Below, piece after piece: positions 1-13,433 of a stretch of DNA of 64,000 nucleotides (positions within the stretch are counted from its first letter, which is position 1; each line of letters begins with the position of its first letter). The DNA lies in assembly GCA_016778465.1 (NCBI GenBank), contig JADHPM010000002.1, positions 1-64,000 of the forward strand, in the 5' to 3' direction. A program made the position numbers and the translations under genes. Source of the stretch: Methylophilaceae bacterium. Lineage in GTDB: Bacteria > Pseudomonadota > Gammaproteobacteria > Burkholderiales > Methylophilaceae. Below the pieces are notes generated by a model. The model ran no database searches and was not told where the DNA came from. It worked only from the letters and a program-made list of their open reading frames with translations.

Positions 1-73
1 ATAATGCTAGCAGGCTAACAATGGTTTCTGATAATCCACCAGCCCACTTTCTTACGGTTGCTAGTACATCCAT
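1..73 (-). CDS. partial CDS, N-terminus only (MDVLATVRKWAGGLSETIVSLLAL...), truncated by window edge
   Basis: ATG at 71-73 (minus strand) preceded by AGGAGA; open to window edge. Confidence 0.45.
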   Translation of the reverse strand, partial: MDVLATVRKWAGGLSETIVSLLAL

Positions 74-361
74 ATCTTTCTCCTGTTGTAATATAAAAAA
101 GTTTAAACTTTCTGCTCTTTAAACTTGTAAAAAGTCTACGCCTGTTTTTTTAAAAAAACACAATATGTAGAGTTTTTTTTTAAAAATAAACTAAATGTAG
201 AAATTTTCGTGTAGTATTAGAGGTTCACCTCTCAATTTAGATATTTTGTGGCTTAATGCCAAATAATCCCTTTTATTTAAAAACAATTTCATTTTTTGTA
301 ATAAATTTTTCATAATTGCTAAATACAATCGATCCATCTTCATCCCCTAGGACTCTTCAGT

Positions 362-940
362 ATGACTAAATTTCTTCTTGTCTTTCTTTTATTACCACTT
401 AGCATTCTTGCCAATCCGGTTAACTCTAATAATTATAAAAACTCAGATGGGTCATACAATTTTTATGTTGAAATTCCAGCTGGTACAAGACAAAAATGGG
501 AAGTTAATAAAGATGGCATACTGGAATGGGAGGAAAAAAAAGGAAAAAAAAGAATTGTTAATTTTTTAAGCTACCCAGGTAATTACGGTTTTATTCCTCA
601 AACAGTTGGTGGCGATGAAGATCCTATCGATGTTATTGATCTTGAGACTGCTGTAAATAGAGGTCAAGTTGTTAGTCGTAAAATAATTGGCGGTATGTAT
701 TTTGAAGACAAAAAAGAGGTCGATGTGAAATTAATTGCGATAGACCCCAATGATATATTTTCAAAATATGATTCGATTGAAGATTTAATGCTTGATAGGC
801 CAGCAGTCATAGAAATTATAAAAAAATGGTTTGAATCTTATAAAAAACCTGGAAAAATGATTTTCTTTCGATTTATGGGTAAGAAAGAGTCTGAAGAAAT
901 GATTGAAAAAGCTTATTTGGAATGGAAAAAAAATAACTAA
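362..940 (+). CDS. inorganic pyrophosphatase family protein with N-terminal signal peptide (predicted exported)
   Basis: Ppa-like core (YNFYVEIPAGTRQKWEV..., NFLSYPGNYGFIPQT, GGDEDPIDVIDLE) after hydrophobic leader MTKFLLVFLLLPLSILA. Confidence 0.85.
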   Translation: MTKFLLVFLLLPLSILANPVNSNNYKNSDGSYNFYVEIPAGTRQKWEVNKDGILEWEEKKGKKRIVNFLSYPGNYGFIPQTVGGDEDPIDVIDLETAVNRGQVVSRKIIGGMYFEDKKEVDVKLIAIDPNDIFSKYDSIEDLMLDRPAVIEIIKKWFESYKKPGKMIFFRFMGKKESEEMIEKAYLEWKKNN

Positions 941-941
941 G

Positions 942-961
942 AACTTTATCTCAATAAAGTT
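942..961. terminator. possible bidirectional terminator between convergent ppa-like gene and glmS
   Basis: AACTTTAT-CTCA-ATAAAGTT inverted repeat, 8-bp stem; no clear T tract. Confidence 0.35.
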
Positions 962-973
962 TATCGCTTGAAA

Positions 974-2803
974 CTATTCCACAGTAACTGATTTAGCTAA
1001 ATTTCTTGGTTTATCAACATCAGTTTTCTTTATTAATGCAACATGATAAGCCAGTAACTGAACAGGAATAGCGTGAATGATTGCAGATAAAACACCAGTA
1101 TGCCTTGGTGTTCTGATAACTTTAATATCGGGCTCTTCATGAAAGTGGCTATCACTGTCTGCAAATACGTACAATATACCTCCCCGAGCCTTTACCTCTT
1201 GCATATTGGATTTTAATTTTTCTAGCAAAGCGTCATTGGGTGCAATCACAACAACTGGCATATTATTATCTACTAGAGCCAATGGGCCATGTTTTAATTC
1301 GCCCGCTGGGTATGCCTCTGCGTGAATATATGAAATTTCTTTTAATTTTAACGCGCCCTCTAGTGCAATAGGATAGTGGATACCCCTCCCTAAAAATAAA
1401 GCATTATCTCTATTGGCAAAAAGCTTTGCCCATTCTTTTATCTGTGGCTCTAAATTTAATGCAAACTGAATACTTCCTGAAAGACGACGTAATTCTTCTA
1501 AAAATGTTAACTCCAACTTCTTATTAATTTTTTTCTTTTTCTTAGCTAAACTCACACAGATTATGAAGAGCGCCGCTAATTGCGTTGTAAATGCTTTTGT
1601 TGATGCAACACCAATTTCAATACCTGCTCGAGTATAAAGTACCATGTCAGATTCACGAACAATTGCGCTATCTTGGACATTACATATAGTTAAAGTTTTT
1701 TTATGTCCAATTTTTTTGGCATGCTTTAATGCTTCAATTGTATCTAAGGTCTCACCTGATTGCGAAATAGTAATAATAAGTTGCTTAGATTTAAAAACTG
1801 AATCTCGATACCTATACTCACTTGCAATTTCAACATTAGTTGGGATTTGCGCGATTGACTCAAACCAATATTTTGCCGTAAGTCCGGCATAGTAACTTGT
1901 ACCAGCGGCTAAAATTAAAATGCTATCAATATCTTTTAATAATTTTTCAGATTTTTTTCCTAATAACTTTATATCAAAATTATTTTTATCAATAACAGCC
2001 TCAATCGTATCTGCAATTGCACGTGGTTGCTCATAAATTTCTTTTTGCATGAAATGATCATGCGGACCCAGCTCCATTGACTCTAAATTTACTTTGCTGT
2101 TATGAACCTCTCTTGATACCTCTTTCAATTTGGAATCATAAATTTGAAAATTATCTGTAGTAAGCTCAACAATATCACCGTCCTCAAGATAAATTATTTT
2201 TTTAGTAATTGCTAAAAGCGCCGTAACATCAGATGCAATGAAATTCTCACCATTGCCTACTCCTACTATAAGAGGACATCCTTTACGTGCGCATACTAAT
2301 TTATCTGGATGATTTAATGATACAACTCCAATGGCAAACGCACCTCTTAACTCCTTGGTTGCCAAAGTTGTAGCGTGAAGGATATTTTTTTCTTTCTTAT
2401 AAAAATAGTGTATGAGATGAGCAATTACTTCTGTGTCTGTCTCAGACTCAAATTTATAGCCAAGTTTTTTTAATTCTTCACACTGCTCAGAGTGATTTTC
2501 TATAATGCCATTATGAACCACTGCAATTTCATTATTCGAAACATGAGGATGGGCATTTTGTTCCGTGACGCCACCATGAGTTGCCCAACGTGTATGCCCA
2601 ATTCCAAGTAAGCCTTGAAGATCGCCCTGATGTATTTTATTTTTTATTGTTGCTACTCTTCCTGTTGATCTTACCCGCTCAATGCTTCCATTAACTAGGG
2701 CAATCCCAGCCGAATCATAACCACGGTATTCTAACCTCTCTAAACCATTTATTAGATGAGGAAGAATATTTTTTGTTGATATACCGCCGACAATTCCACA
2801 CAT
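974..2803 (-). CDS. glmS: glutamine--fructose-6-phosphate aminotransferase (isomerizing)
   Basis: MCGIVGG N-terminal nucleophile Cys motif, SIS domains, C-term NLAKSVTVE; start moved from 2827 to MCGIVGG at 2803. Confidence 0.97.
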   Translation of the reverse strand: MCGIVGGISTKNILPHLINGLERLEYRGYDSAGIALVNGSIERVRSTGRVATIKNKIHQGDLQGLLGIGHTRWATHGGVTEQNAHPHVSNNEIAVVHNGIIENHSEQCEELKKLGYKFESETDTEVIAHLIHYFYKKEKNILHATTLATKELRGAFAIGVVSLNHPDKLVCARKGCPLIVGVGNGENFIASDVTALLAITKKIIYLEDGDIVELTTDNFQIYDSKLKEVSREVHNSKVNLESMELGPHDHFMQKEIYEQPRAIADTIEAVIDKNNFDIKLLGKKSEKLLKDIDSILILAAGTSYYAGLTAKYWFESIAQIPTNVEIASEYRYRDSVFKSKQLIITISQSGETLDTIEALKHAKKIGHKKTLTICNVQDSAIVRESDMVLYTRAGIEIGVASTKAFTTQLAALFIICVSLAKKKKKINKKLELTFLEELRRLSGSIQFALNLEPQIKEWAKLFANRDNALFLGRGIHYPIALEGALKLKEISYIHAEAYPAGELKHGPLALVDNNMPVVVIAPNDALLEKLKSNMQEVKARGGILYVFADSDSHFHEEPDIKVIRTPRHTGVLSAIIHAIPVQLLAYHVALIKKTDVDKPRNLAKSVTVE

Positions 2804-4155
2804 TATTTCTTGGTTGGCCTTTTCCAATCTGACACTGTTTTTTGCTCGGTTCGTGAAAGGGTTAATTTGTCTGCCGGGACATCTTGAGTAATCGTTGAAC
2901 CTGCCCCAATAGTTGCACCCTGACCAATTTTTACAGGAGCGATTAATTGTGTATCCGAACCAACAAAGACATCAGACTCAATTATTGTTTTATGCTTGTT
3001 TGCGCCATCATAGTTACAGGTAATTGTTCCTGCTCCCACATTAACATTACTACCGATTTCGGCATCACCAATGTAGCTTAAATGATTAATTTTAGTTCCT
3101 TCACCAATTGCAGTATTTTTAAGCTCAACAAAATTTCCTATATGGACATTATCTGCAAGCGTGCTTCCGGGTCTTAAGCGTGCATAGGGACCAATCTTAT
3201 TATGATGGCCAACAACACTTTCATCAATATGCGAGAAAGGTTCGATTACCGTATTCTCTTTTATCTCGCAATTTTTTAATATGCTATAAGCCTTAACATG
3301 AACTCCATCACCGAGAATCACCTTATCTTCAAAAACACAACCAACGTCAATAATGACATCTTTTCCACAAACTAATTGCCCTCTTATATCAATCCTTGAG
3401 GGATCAATCAAAGTGACACCTTCATCCATTAATTTATTTGCTAAACTCATTTGGTAGGCCCTCTCCATCATTGCCAACTCACTTTTGGAGTTAATTCCAG
3501 AAATGGTAATTTCATTTAACGCTTTATAAGACGATATTTCTACATTATCTTCAGCTGCAAATTTTACAATATCTGTTAAATAATACTCCTTTTGTTGATT
3601 ACTATTGCTTAATCTTTTTAACCATAGCTTAAGTTGGTTTGAATCAACCGCCATAATTCCAGTATTAATTTCAGTAATTTTTCTCTCTTCACTGGTGCAG
3701 TCTTTATCTTCAACAATTGCACAAATCTTATTATTTTTTCTAACAATTCGGCCATATCCTGCTGGGTGCTCTTTATCAAATGTCATGATACTGATACCAC
3801 CGTTCGTTTGTCCAACTAACTGATTTAGTTCTTTGGCATCTATTAGGGGAACATCGCCATATAAAATTAAAGTAATATCTCCTTGAATATAAGGGGTAGC
3901 TTGTAATAAAGCATGGCCTGTCCCCAACTGCTCTTTTTGTAATGGCCAGTTGAATATGCTCTGAGAAAACAATGATTTAATACTTTCTGCACGGTACCCA
4001 ATAACGATTGAAATATCATTTGGGTTAAGCGATAGCGCAGAATCGACAACATATTTTATGAGAGGTTTTTTGGCAAGAGGCTGCAATACCTTGGGAAGCT
4101 CAGAACACATCCGCGTTCCTTTTCCAGCAGCTAAAATCACAACACTTAATGTCAT
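2803..4155 (-). CDS. glmU: bifunctional N-acetylglucosamine-1-phosphate uridyltransferase / glucosamine-1-phosphate acetyltransferase
   Basis: LAAGKGTRM pyrophosphorylase motif and left-handed beta-helix hexapeptides; start chosen at [21 protein letters not shown] overlap with glmS. Confidence 0.96.
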   Translation of the reverse strand: MTLSVVILAAGKGTRMCSELPKVLQPLAKKPLIKYVVDSALSLNPNDISIVIGYRAESIKSLFSQSIFNWPLQKEQLGTGHALLQATPYIQGDITLILYGDVPLIDAKELNQLVGQTNGGISIMTFDKEHPAGYGRIVRKNNKICAIVEDKDCTSEERKITEINTGIMAVDSNQLKLWLKRLSNSNQQKEYYLTDIVKFAAEDNVEISSYKALNEITISGINSKSELAMMERAYQMSLANKLMDEGVTLIDPSRIDIRGQLVCGKDVIIDVGCVFEDKVILGDGVHVKAYSILKNCEIKENTVIEPFSHIDESVVGHHNKIGPYARLRPGSTLADNVHIGNFVELKNTAIGEGTKINHLSYIGDAEIGSNVNVGAGTITCNYDGANKHKTIIESDVFVGSDTQLIAPVKIGQGATIGAGSTITQDVPADKLTLSRTEQKTVSDWKRPTKK

Positions 4156-4179
4156 ATTTTTTACTTTTAGTATAAACAA

Positions 4180-4204
4180 AAAAAGCAGCACTAAGCTGCT
4201 TTTT
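4180..4204. terminator. intrinsic terminator after the atp operon (bidirectional)
   Basis: AAAAAGCAGC-ACTAA-GCTGCTTTTT, 10-bp stem with T tracts on both strands. Confidence 0.8.
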
Positions 4205-4218
4205 TCATTATTTCTAAT

Positions 4219-4641
4219 TTATCTTTTTTTTCTTAGCTTTTCAATCGCTTGCAGTTGAGCCATAGCTTCCGCTAACTCAGCTTGTGCTTTAGCAAAATCA
4301 ATTTCAGCACTTTTAATCTTAATTGCTTCCTCAGCGGATTTTTTTGCCGCCAAAGCTTTTGCCTCATCAAGATCAGATCCTCGAATTGCAGTATCTGATA
4401 ATACTGTTACATGACCTGGTTGTACCTCTAATATTCCACCTGAAACAAATATTAATTGTTCCTCAGCTTTGTCAGCTAATTTAATTCTAACGGATCCAGA
4501 CTTCAGGGCAGTAATCATAGGTGCATGATGAGGATAGATACCGACTTCACCCATAATCGCTGGTGCGGCAATAAATTCGGCGGTACCAGAAAAAATGGAT
4601 TCTTCAGCGCTTACAATATCGATTTGGACAGTATTAGCCAT
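4219..4641 (-). CDS. atpC: ATP synthase epsilon subunit
   Basis: family sequence and operon position. Confidence 0.96.
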   Translation of the reverse strand: MANTVQIDIVSAEESIFSGTAEFIAAPAIMGEVGIYPHHAPMITALKSGSVRIKLADKAEEQLIFVSGGILEVQPGHVTVLSDTAIRGSDLDEAKALAAKKSAEEAIKIKSAEIDFAKAQAELAEAMAQLQAIEKLRKKR

Positions 4642-4643
4642 AA

Positions 4644-6074
<1,431 letters not shown>

Positions 6075-6111
6075 TTATCCTTACTTATGCATAATTAATA
6101 TTTTTTAAAAT

Positions 6112-6978
6112 CTAAGACACTGCAGCCGCGCCACCTACAATTTCAGATATTTCTTTGGTAATCGCTGCTTGTCTTGCCTTGTTATAAACTAATGTTAACT
6201 CATCAATAACTGCTCCAGCATTATCGGATGCTGCTTTCATAGCCACCATTCGCGATGATTGTTCAGATGCCATATTTTCAGTTACTGCATGATAAATTGT
6301 TGACTCAATATATCTTGTCAATAATTGGTCAATAACCTCTTGAGCCTCAGGCTCGTAGATATAATCCCAGCTACTATCAGGGCTACCTACTTTTTCGCCT
6401 GACAGAGGTAGGACCTGTTCCATTACAGGTTCTTGTTTCATCGTATTTATGAAATTGGTATAACAAATATGAAGCTCATCAATCTCTTCATTTATATATG
6501 CGTCGAGCATGACTTTAATCGTACCAATTAAACTTTCTAGGTTAGGAGTGTCTCCCAGACCCGTTAAATTAGATTTAATATCAGCTCCCACACGACCCAT
6601 AAATCCTAGTGCCTTATTACCAATCACACTTACTTGTACTTTCTTATTTTCTTTTTCCCAGTTTCGCATTTGATTGATTGAAGATCTCAAAACATTTGTG
6701 TTTAATCCACCACACAAACCCTTATCAGAAGTAACGACAATTAAACCAACATTTTTAACTTGTTGTCGCTCTATCAAAAAAGGATGTTTGTACTCAGACT
6801 GCGCATATGAGAGATTTGCAACCACATTTCTAATTTTTTCGGAATATGGACGAGCTGCTGTCATTCTATCTTGCGCTTTACGCATTTTTGAAGCAGCAAC
6901 CATCTCCATTGCTTTCGTGATTTTTCGTGTATTTTCAACACTTTTTATCTGGGTTCTTATCTCTTTACCGACTGCCAT
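6112..6978 (-). CDS. atpG: ATP synthase gamma subunit
   Basis: [32 protein letters not shown]. Confidence 0.97.
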   Translation of the reverse strand: MAVGKEIRTQIKSVENTRKITKAMEMVAASKMRKAQDRMTAARPYSEKIRNVVANLSYAQSEYKHPFLIERQQVKNVGLIVVTSDKGLCGGLNTNVLRSSINQMRNWEKENKKVQVSVIGNKALGFMGRVGADIKSNLTGLGDTPNLESLIGTIKVMLDAYINEEIDELHICYTNFINTMKQEPVMEQVLPLSGEKVGSPDSSWDYIYEPEAQEVIDQLLTRYIESTIYHAVTENMASEQSSRMVAMKAASDNAGAVIDELTLVYNKARQAAITKEISEIVGGAAAVS

Positions 6979-6991
6979 TAATAATCCTTAA

Positions 6992-8533
6992 TTAGTAAGA
7001 GCTTGATGATTTAAAATCTTCGATTGCTTTCGATAATGCTTTTGCGTCATCTTCTGAGAGATCTTTTGTGCTCTCAATAATATCCATAATTTTCTTGTAT
7101 TTTGATGACATAAAACCATGAAGGTCTTTTTCAAAAGCTAAAACTTTATTCGTAGGAACATCGTCTAGAAAACCATTATTTGCCGCGTATAATGAGACGG
7201 CCATTTGCGGAACGGATAAAGGAGAATACTGGGATTGTTTCATTAGTTCAGTAAACATCACACCTTGATCAAGCTGTTTCCGTGTTGCCTCGTCTAAATC
7301 AGACGCAAACTGTGCGAAAGCAGCCAGTTCTCTGTACTGCGCCAAAGCCAAACGCACACCACCCCCCAGCTTTTTAATTACTTTTGTTTGAGCCGCTCCA
7401 CCTACTCGTGAAACAGAAATACCTGCATTCATCGCAGGACGAATACCCGCGTTAAATAAATCAGTTTCCAGAAAGATTTGTCCATCCGTAATTGAAATAA
7501 CGTTTGTAGGAACAAACGCTGATACGTCACCTGCAGCTGTTTCAATTACTGGCAAAGCTGTCAATGATCCAGTTTTACCTTTAACTTTGCCGTTAGTAAA
7601 TTTTTCGACATATTCTTCATTAACCCTAGCTGCGCGTTCCAACAATCTTGAATGAATATAAAAGACATCGCCTGGGTACGCTTCACGACCTGGAGGTCTT
7701 CTTAGTAATAGAGAAATTTGTCGATAAGCTACTGCTTGTTTTGTAAGGTCATCATAAATGATTAATGCATCTTCACCGCGATCACGAAAATATTCACCCA
7801 TTGTACAGCCAGAGTAGGGGGCAAGAAATTGCAGAGCTGCTGAATCAGACGCTGATGCAGAAACAACTGTGGTGTATTCCATTGCACCATTTTCCTCTAA
7901 TTTACGAACAACGTTCATAATCGTTGACGCCTTCTGACCAATAGCCACGTATATACATTTCATGTTTTGGCCTTTTTGGTTGATGATCGCGTCTACTGCA
8001 ACAGCTGTTTTACCAGTTTGTCGATCGCCAATAATCAATTCACGTTGACCACGCCCAATAGGTACCATAGAATCAACAGCTTTTAATCCAGTTTGAACAG
8101 GTTCAGATACAGATTTTCTAGCAATCACCCCTGGGGCTACTTTCTCAATTTTGTCAGTTTCTTTTGCTTTTACAGGGCCTTTACCATCAATTGGATTACC
8201 TAATGCATCGACAACACGACCAATAAGTTCTGGTCCAACTGGAACTTCCAAAATTTTACCAGTACATTTACAAGTGTCGCCTTCAGTAATATGCTCATAG
8301 TCACCCATAATAACTGCGCCAACAGAATCTCTTTCAAGATTTAATGCTAATCCATAAGTATTTCCCGGAAACTCAATCATTTCTCCCGACATTACATTGG
8401 ACAAACCATGAATACGTACGATTCCGTCTGTCACAGAAACCACAGTACCCTGTGTTTTTGCCTCAGAGCTAGCAGAAAAGTTTTTAATTCTGCTCTGTAT
8501 TAATTCACTTATTTCTGACGTTGATAACTGCAT
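6992..8533 (-). CDS. atpA: ATP synthase alpha subunit
   Basis: GDRQTGKTA Walker A, conserved alpha sequence. Confidence 0.98.
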   Translation of the reverse strand: MQLSTSEISELIQSRIKNFSASSEAKTQGTVVSVTDGIVRIHGLSNVMSGEMIEFPGNTYGLALNLERDSVGAVIMGDYEHITEGDTCKCTGKILEVPVGPELIGRVVDALGNPIDGKGPVKAKETDKIEKVAPGVIARKSVSEPVQTGLKAVDSMVPIGRGQRELIIGDRQTGKTAVAVDAIINQKGQNMKCIYVAIGQKASTIMNVVRKLEENGAMEYTTVVSASASDSAALQFLAPYSGCTMGEYFRDRGEDALIIYDDLTKQAVAYRQISLLLRRPPGREAYPGDVFYIHSRLLERAARVNEEYVEKFTNGKVKGKTGSLTALPVIETAAGDVSAFVPTNVISITDGQIFLETDLFNAGIRPAMNAGISVSRVGGAAQTKVIKKLGGGVRLALAQYRELAAFAQFASDLDEATRKQLDQGVMFTELMKQSQYSPLSVPQMAVSLYAANNGFLDDVPTNKVLAFEKDLHGFMSSKYKKIMDIIESTKDLSEDDAKALSKAIEDFKSSSSY

Positions 8534-8555
8534 TCATATCTCCCAATTTAAAAGC

Positions 8556-9089
8556 TTATGACTTTAAGCTGTAAGCTAAACTATTTAATTGTCCTTTAAC
8601 CGAGGCATCAATTACGGTGTCGCCAACTATAATTTTGGTACCACCAATGATACTTTTATCGATTACTAAATTACTTTCAATTTTTCTATTAAATTTTTTT
8701 TCAAGGCTAGCTATTAGGCTTTTCACAACAGCGGCCTCTGGTTTTTCAGCAACAATAATCTGTGCTTCCATTGTGCCCTCTTCTGAGTCTTTTAATTCTT
8801 CAAAGAGATTAAAGATATGAGGTATAACCATCAATCTTTTATTTTCAATTAGTAATTTAATGAAATTTTTTCCGTGCTCATCAATATCACCAACACATTT
8901 CATCAGAGCAGATTCGCGGTCGGAATCTAATATTTTTGTATCCTCTAAATAAGCTCGAAATTCTACATCTTTAACCAAGCCACTGAGCAAACTCAATAAG
9001 TCTGACCAAACTGCTAATTTTTTTTCGCCTTTGGCTAATTGAAAAACAGCTATGGCATAAGGTCTGGCAATTGTTGAAATCTCAGCCAT
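8556..9089 (-). CDS. atpH: ATP synthase delta subunit
   Basis: family sequence, operon position. Confidence 0.95.
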   Translation of the reverse strand: MAEISTIARPYAIAVFQLAKGEKKLAVWSDLLSLLSGLVKDVEFRAYLEDTKILDSDRESALMKCVGDIDEHGKNFIKLLIENKRLMVIPHIFNLFEELKDSEEGTMEAQIIVAEKPEAAVVKSLIASLEKKFNRKIESNLVIDKSIIGGTKIIVGDTVIDASVKGQLNSLAYSLKS

Positions 9090-9093
9090 GAAC

Positions 9094-9564
9094 TTATAAA
9101 TCCCTCGCTAATTTAGATAACATATCGGTATGTGCTTTTTTATCAATTTCTTTATTGATTATTTTCTCAGCAGCAGCAATTGCGATTGTTGCTAGTTCAT
9201 TTCTAAGTTGATTTCTAGCCTTATTCACTTCATTCTCAACTTCATTTTGAGCATTTTTAATTATTAATTCGGCTTCAATTTTTGCCTTTTCTTGTGCATC
9301 TTTAATAATCTCGTTTGCTCTTTTTTCAGCAAGAGTAACGATCTCTGTTGATTTGCCTTTAGCACCTGATAAAACTTCTTCTTTTTTTAAGTCAGCTTCT
9401 TGCAATGCTTTTTGTCCCTCATGGGCCGCAGCTAAACCATCAGCGATTTCCTTCTGCCTTTTTTCAATGGCTCCTAAGAGTGGAGGCCAAATGAATTTAA
9501 CTGTAAACCATATAAGGATGGCAAAGGTAAGCCCTTGCGCAATAATTGTTAATTGTATATTCAT
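9094..9564 (-). CDS. atpF: ATP synthase b subunit
   Basis: N-terminal TM plus long charged helix, operon position. Confidence 0.95.
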   Translation of the reverse strand: MNIQLTIIAQGLTFAILIWFTVKFIWPPLLGAIEKRQKEIADGLAAAHEGQKALQEADLKKEEVLSGAKGKSTEIVTLAEKRANEIIKDAQEKAKIEAELIIKNAQNEVENEVNKARNQLRNELATIAIAAAEKIINKEIDKKAHTDMLSKLARDL

Positions 9565-9584
9565 GCATCGTCCTAATTTCTAAG

Positions 9585-10709
<1,125 letters not shown>

Positions 10710-11105
10710 TTAATCTATTTTTTCAATTTTTGATACAGCAAAACCCGAATAGAGCGCTGCGATTACCAAACCTAAAATTAAATTAAAACTAACTAAACTT
10801 TCATAGCTATTGAAAGCTACGAACAATCCCAAGGCAATCACAATAAGTTTGATCAACTCAGCCTTTAATGCATTTATAACAACTTTCGAAGACGATAAGT
10901 TGTCAGTTTTAGCTAAGGGCGCTGCAATTAAAACCCCTAAAATAACCGTAAAGCCACCTATAAAAAGAGAGAGGCCATAGTCTATGCCATAAAAAAAAGT
11001 AATTATTAGCGCAATAAAAGCCTCAATTAGTAAAAGCCTCTTTACCATCCGTCTAATTTCTAATGAATATCTACCAATGATATTAACCATTAAAGAATTC
11101 TCCAT
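10710..11105 (-). CDS. atpI: ATP synthase protein I
   Basis: four-TM small protein at head of atp operon. Confidence 0.8.
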   Translation of the reverse strand: MENSLMVNIIGRYSLEIRRMVKRLLLIEAFIALIITFFYGIDYGLSLFIGGFTVILGVLIAAPLAKTDNLSSSKVVINALKAELIKLIVIALGLFVAFNSYESLVSFNLILGLVIAALYSGFAVSKIEKID

Positions 11106-11177
11106 ACTCAGATCTATTCAGAAATTAGAGAAACGTGATTTTGGCTTGATTTATCAAAACAGTCAAGGCTTGATTAG

Positions 11178-12020
11178 CTATCTAAGTTTATTTATAAAAT
11201 TTTGAATTTCATCAATGTTTGTGTAGGTTACTTTAAAAAACCCATTACCCTTAGGATTGTGATGAAAACTAACTTTCATGCCTAATTTTTCAGATATTTC
11301 ATTTTCTAATATTCGCAAATCCTCAGATTTCGATGAAGTTCTTTTTTTTGTTTTTTGCGAGGAATCTGAAACTATTCTTTCAATATCTCGCACTGACAGG
11401 TTTTCTGCAATAATTTTCTGGCATAGCATCACTTGGTTACTCGCAGGCAAAGATACTAAAGCCCGAGCATGTCCCATATCAATTTTTTTTGCTAACAGCG
11501 CATGCTGAACACGTTCATTTAAATTAAGCAATCTTAATAAATTTGTAACAGCTACCCTTGACTTACCCAACGAAGTAGCTGCCCCTTCATGTGTCATACC
11601 AAATTCCTCTATGAGTCGCTTAATACCTTGAGCTTCTTCAATAACGTTAAGATTTTCTCTTTGAATATTTTCAATTAGGGCCAGCGCTAATGCATCATTA
11701 TCAGAAATTTCTTTTATTAAAACGGGGACCTCTTTTAATCCAGCTATCTTTGCTGCCTGCCATCTTCTCTCGCCAGCAATTATCTCGTAATTATTTTTTG
11801 AAACTAATCTAACTAGGATTGGCTGAATAATCCCTTGCTCCTCTATAGAGGATGCAAGTTCTTGAAGTTGTTCATTATCCATAGACTTCCTAGGTTGATA
11901 TTTTCCTCTTCCAAGGTCGTCGATTTTCAAATATGTCAAACCGTTACTATCAGCATTATTTATTTCTTCAGAATTGCCTAAGAGTGCGTCCAAACCACGC
12001 CCTAAACCTTTAGTTTTCAT
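11178..12020 (-). CDS. parB: chromosome partitioning protein ParB
   Basis: ParB domain (GERRWQAAKIAG, ALIENIQRENLN). Confidence 0.96.
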   Translation of the reverse strand: MKTKGLGRGLDALLGNSEEINNADSNGLTYLKIDDLGRGKYQPRKSMDNEQLQELASSIEEQGIIQPILVRLVSKNNYEIIAGERRWQAAKIAGLKEVPVLIKEISDNDALALALIENIQRENLNVIEEAQGIKRLIEEFGMTHEGAATSLGKSRVAVTNLLRLLNLNERVQHALLAKKIDMGHARALVSLPASNQVMLCQKIIAENLSVRDIERIVSDSSQKTKKRTSSKSEDLRILENEISEKLGMKVSFHHNPKGNGFFKVTYTNIDEIQNFINKLR

Positions 12021-12021
12021 A

Positions 12022-12777
12022 TTAATTTCCTAGTAAAATTTCATCTGCCAATTGTAAATATGCTTTTGCACCCTTTGACGATCTGTCATAACTAATTACC
12101 GATTGACCATAACTCGGCGCCTCAGCCAATCTAACGTTTCTCGGTATGATTGTGTCATAAACTTTCCGGCCGAAATGAGCTGCCAATTGATCCGATACTT
12201 GCCTTGTGAGGGTGTTTCTCTTGTCATATAGGGTTCTTAATAAGCCTTCAATTTCAATATCTGGATTTAGATTTCTTTTTACTTTTTTAATTGTATCGAC
12301 AAGATCAGAAAGTCCCTCAAGCGCGAAATACTCACATTGCATCGGAATAATTACAGAGTGAGCTGCAACTAAAGCATTAACAGTAAGAAGGCTCAATGCA
12401 GGAGGACAATCAATTAAAACAAAATCATATTTGTTAAGTTGATTAATTTGCTCTTTTAAAATAAATTCTCGCTTTTCAAAATCTACTAACTCAACCTCCG
12501 CACCTGCAAGTGATTGGTTTGCGGCAACAACATCAAATTTATCGTCTTCGGCCGGAAATATTGCTTCCTGTAAATTTATTTTTTTGATTAAAACATCATA
12601 AATTGTCTTTTGAGCTTCTTTTTTTAAAATACCTACTGCTGACGTTGCGTTACCTTGCGGATCTAAGTCAATTAAAAGAACTCTTCTTTTTTTTGCTGCA
12701 AGCGCAGAAGCTAAATTAACAGAAGTTGTTGTCTTTCCAACGCCACCTTTTTGATTAGATATTGCAAAAATTTTCAA
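12022..12777 (-). CDS. parA: chromosome partitioning ATPase ParA/Soj
   Basis: KGGVGKTTTSVNLA deviant Walker A. Confidence 0.96.
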   Translation of the reverse strand: MKIFAISNQKGGVGKTTTSVNLASALAAKKRRVLLIDLDPQGNATSAVGILKKEAQKTIYDVLIKKINLQEAIFPAEDDKFDVVAANQSLAGAEVELVDFEKREFILKEQINQLNKYDFVLIDCPPALSLLTVNALVAAHSVIIPMQCEYFALEGLSDLVDTIKKVKRNLNPDIEIEGLLRTLYDKRNTLTRQVSDQLAAHFGRKVYDTIIPRNVRLAEAPSYGQSVISYDRSSKGAKAYLQLADEILLGN

Positions 12778-12791
12778 AAATATTCCTTCAT

Positions 12792-13433
12792 TTAGTTATT
12801 AATTTTGACTAAGTAACGTTCAGCATCTAAAAAGGGGACGTTAACAGGAAAAATTTCATATTTTTTTCCAATATCATTTAAATCTTCAAATATTACTTTT
12901 CTGCTTTTCATAGCAAACCAAGAACCATCTGTTTTTATTAGATGTTTGGTTAAGTTAACAAAACTATTAATGTCACTAAAAGCTCTTGAGATAATGGCAT
13001 CATAAAAAAATGGTTTTTTAAGGTCCTCAACTCGTAAATTTACAACCTCAACGTTTTTTAATTGCATTTCAAATTTAGCCTGCTTTATAAAAGCTGTTTT
13101 TTTCTCAACCTTATCAACTAACTCAATTGAACTTGAAGGATTTAACATGGCAATGATTAATCCTGGCAATCCAGCACCGCTTCCCACATCCAAGATTTTT
13201 TGTCCTTTAACGCTATTAGCCACAGCCAAACAATCTAGCAAATGAAGCAGAATAATATCTCGTTTACTGGTCAGTGATGTTAAATTATATGTCTTATTCC
13301 ATTTTATTAATAAGTCTATATAAATCAATAATTTATCATAAATATTTTCAGTCCCAATCGATAACGATTTTATCCCATTCTCAAGTAAAGCTTCATCATT
13401 AAGCCACTCTTTTTTTTTGCTTAACGCTTCCAT
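12792..13433 (-). CDS. rsmG: 16S rRNA (guanine527-N7)-methyltransferase
   Basis: GidB family ([15 protein letters not shown]). Confidence 0.94.
   Translation of the reverse strand: MEALSKKKEWLNDEALLENGIKSLSIGTENIYDKLLIYIDLLIKWNKTYNLTSLTSKRDIILLHLLDCLAVANSVKGQKILDVGSGAGLPGLIIAMLNPSSSIELVDKVEKKTAFIKQAKFEMQLKNVEVVNLRVEDLKKPFFYDAIISRAFSDINSFVNLTKHLIKTDGSWFAMKSRKVIFEDLNDIGKKYEIFPVNVPFLDAERYLVKINN

Noticed and set aside
1644-1892. Antisense ORFs inside glmS, glmU, atp genes, mnmG, gyrB, gltB and others (e.g. 1644-1892, 5117-5332, 45974-46228)
   Set aside because: They lie inside strongly conserved genes in other frames and show no recognisable family or plausible initiation context
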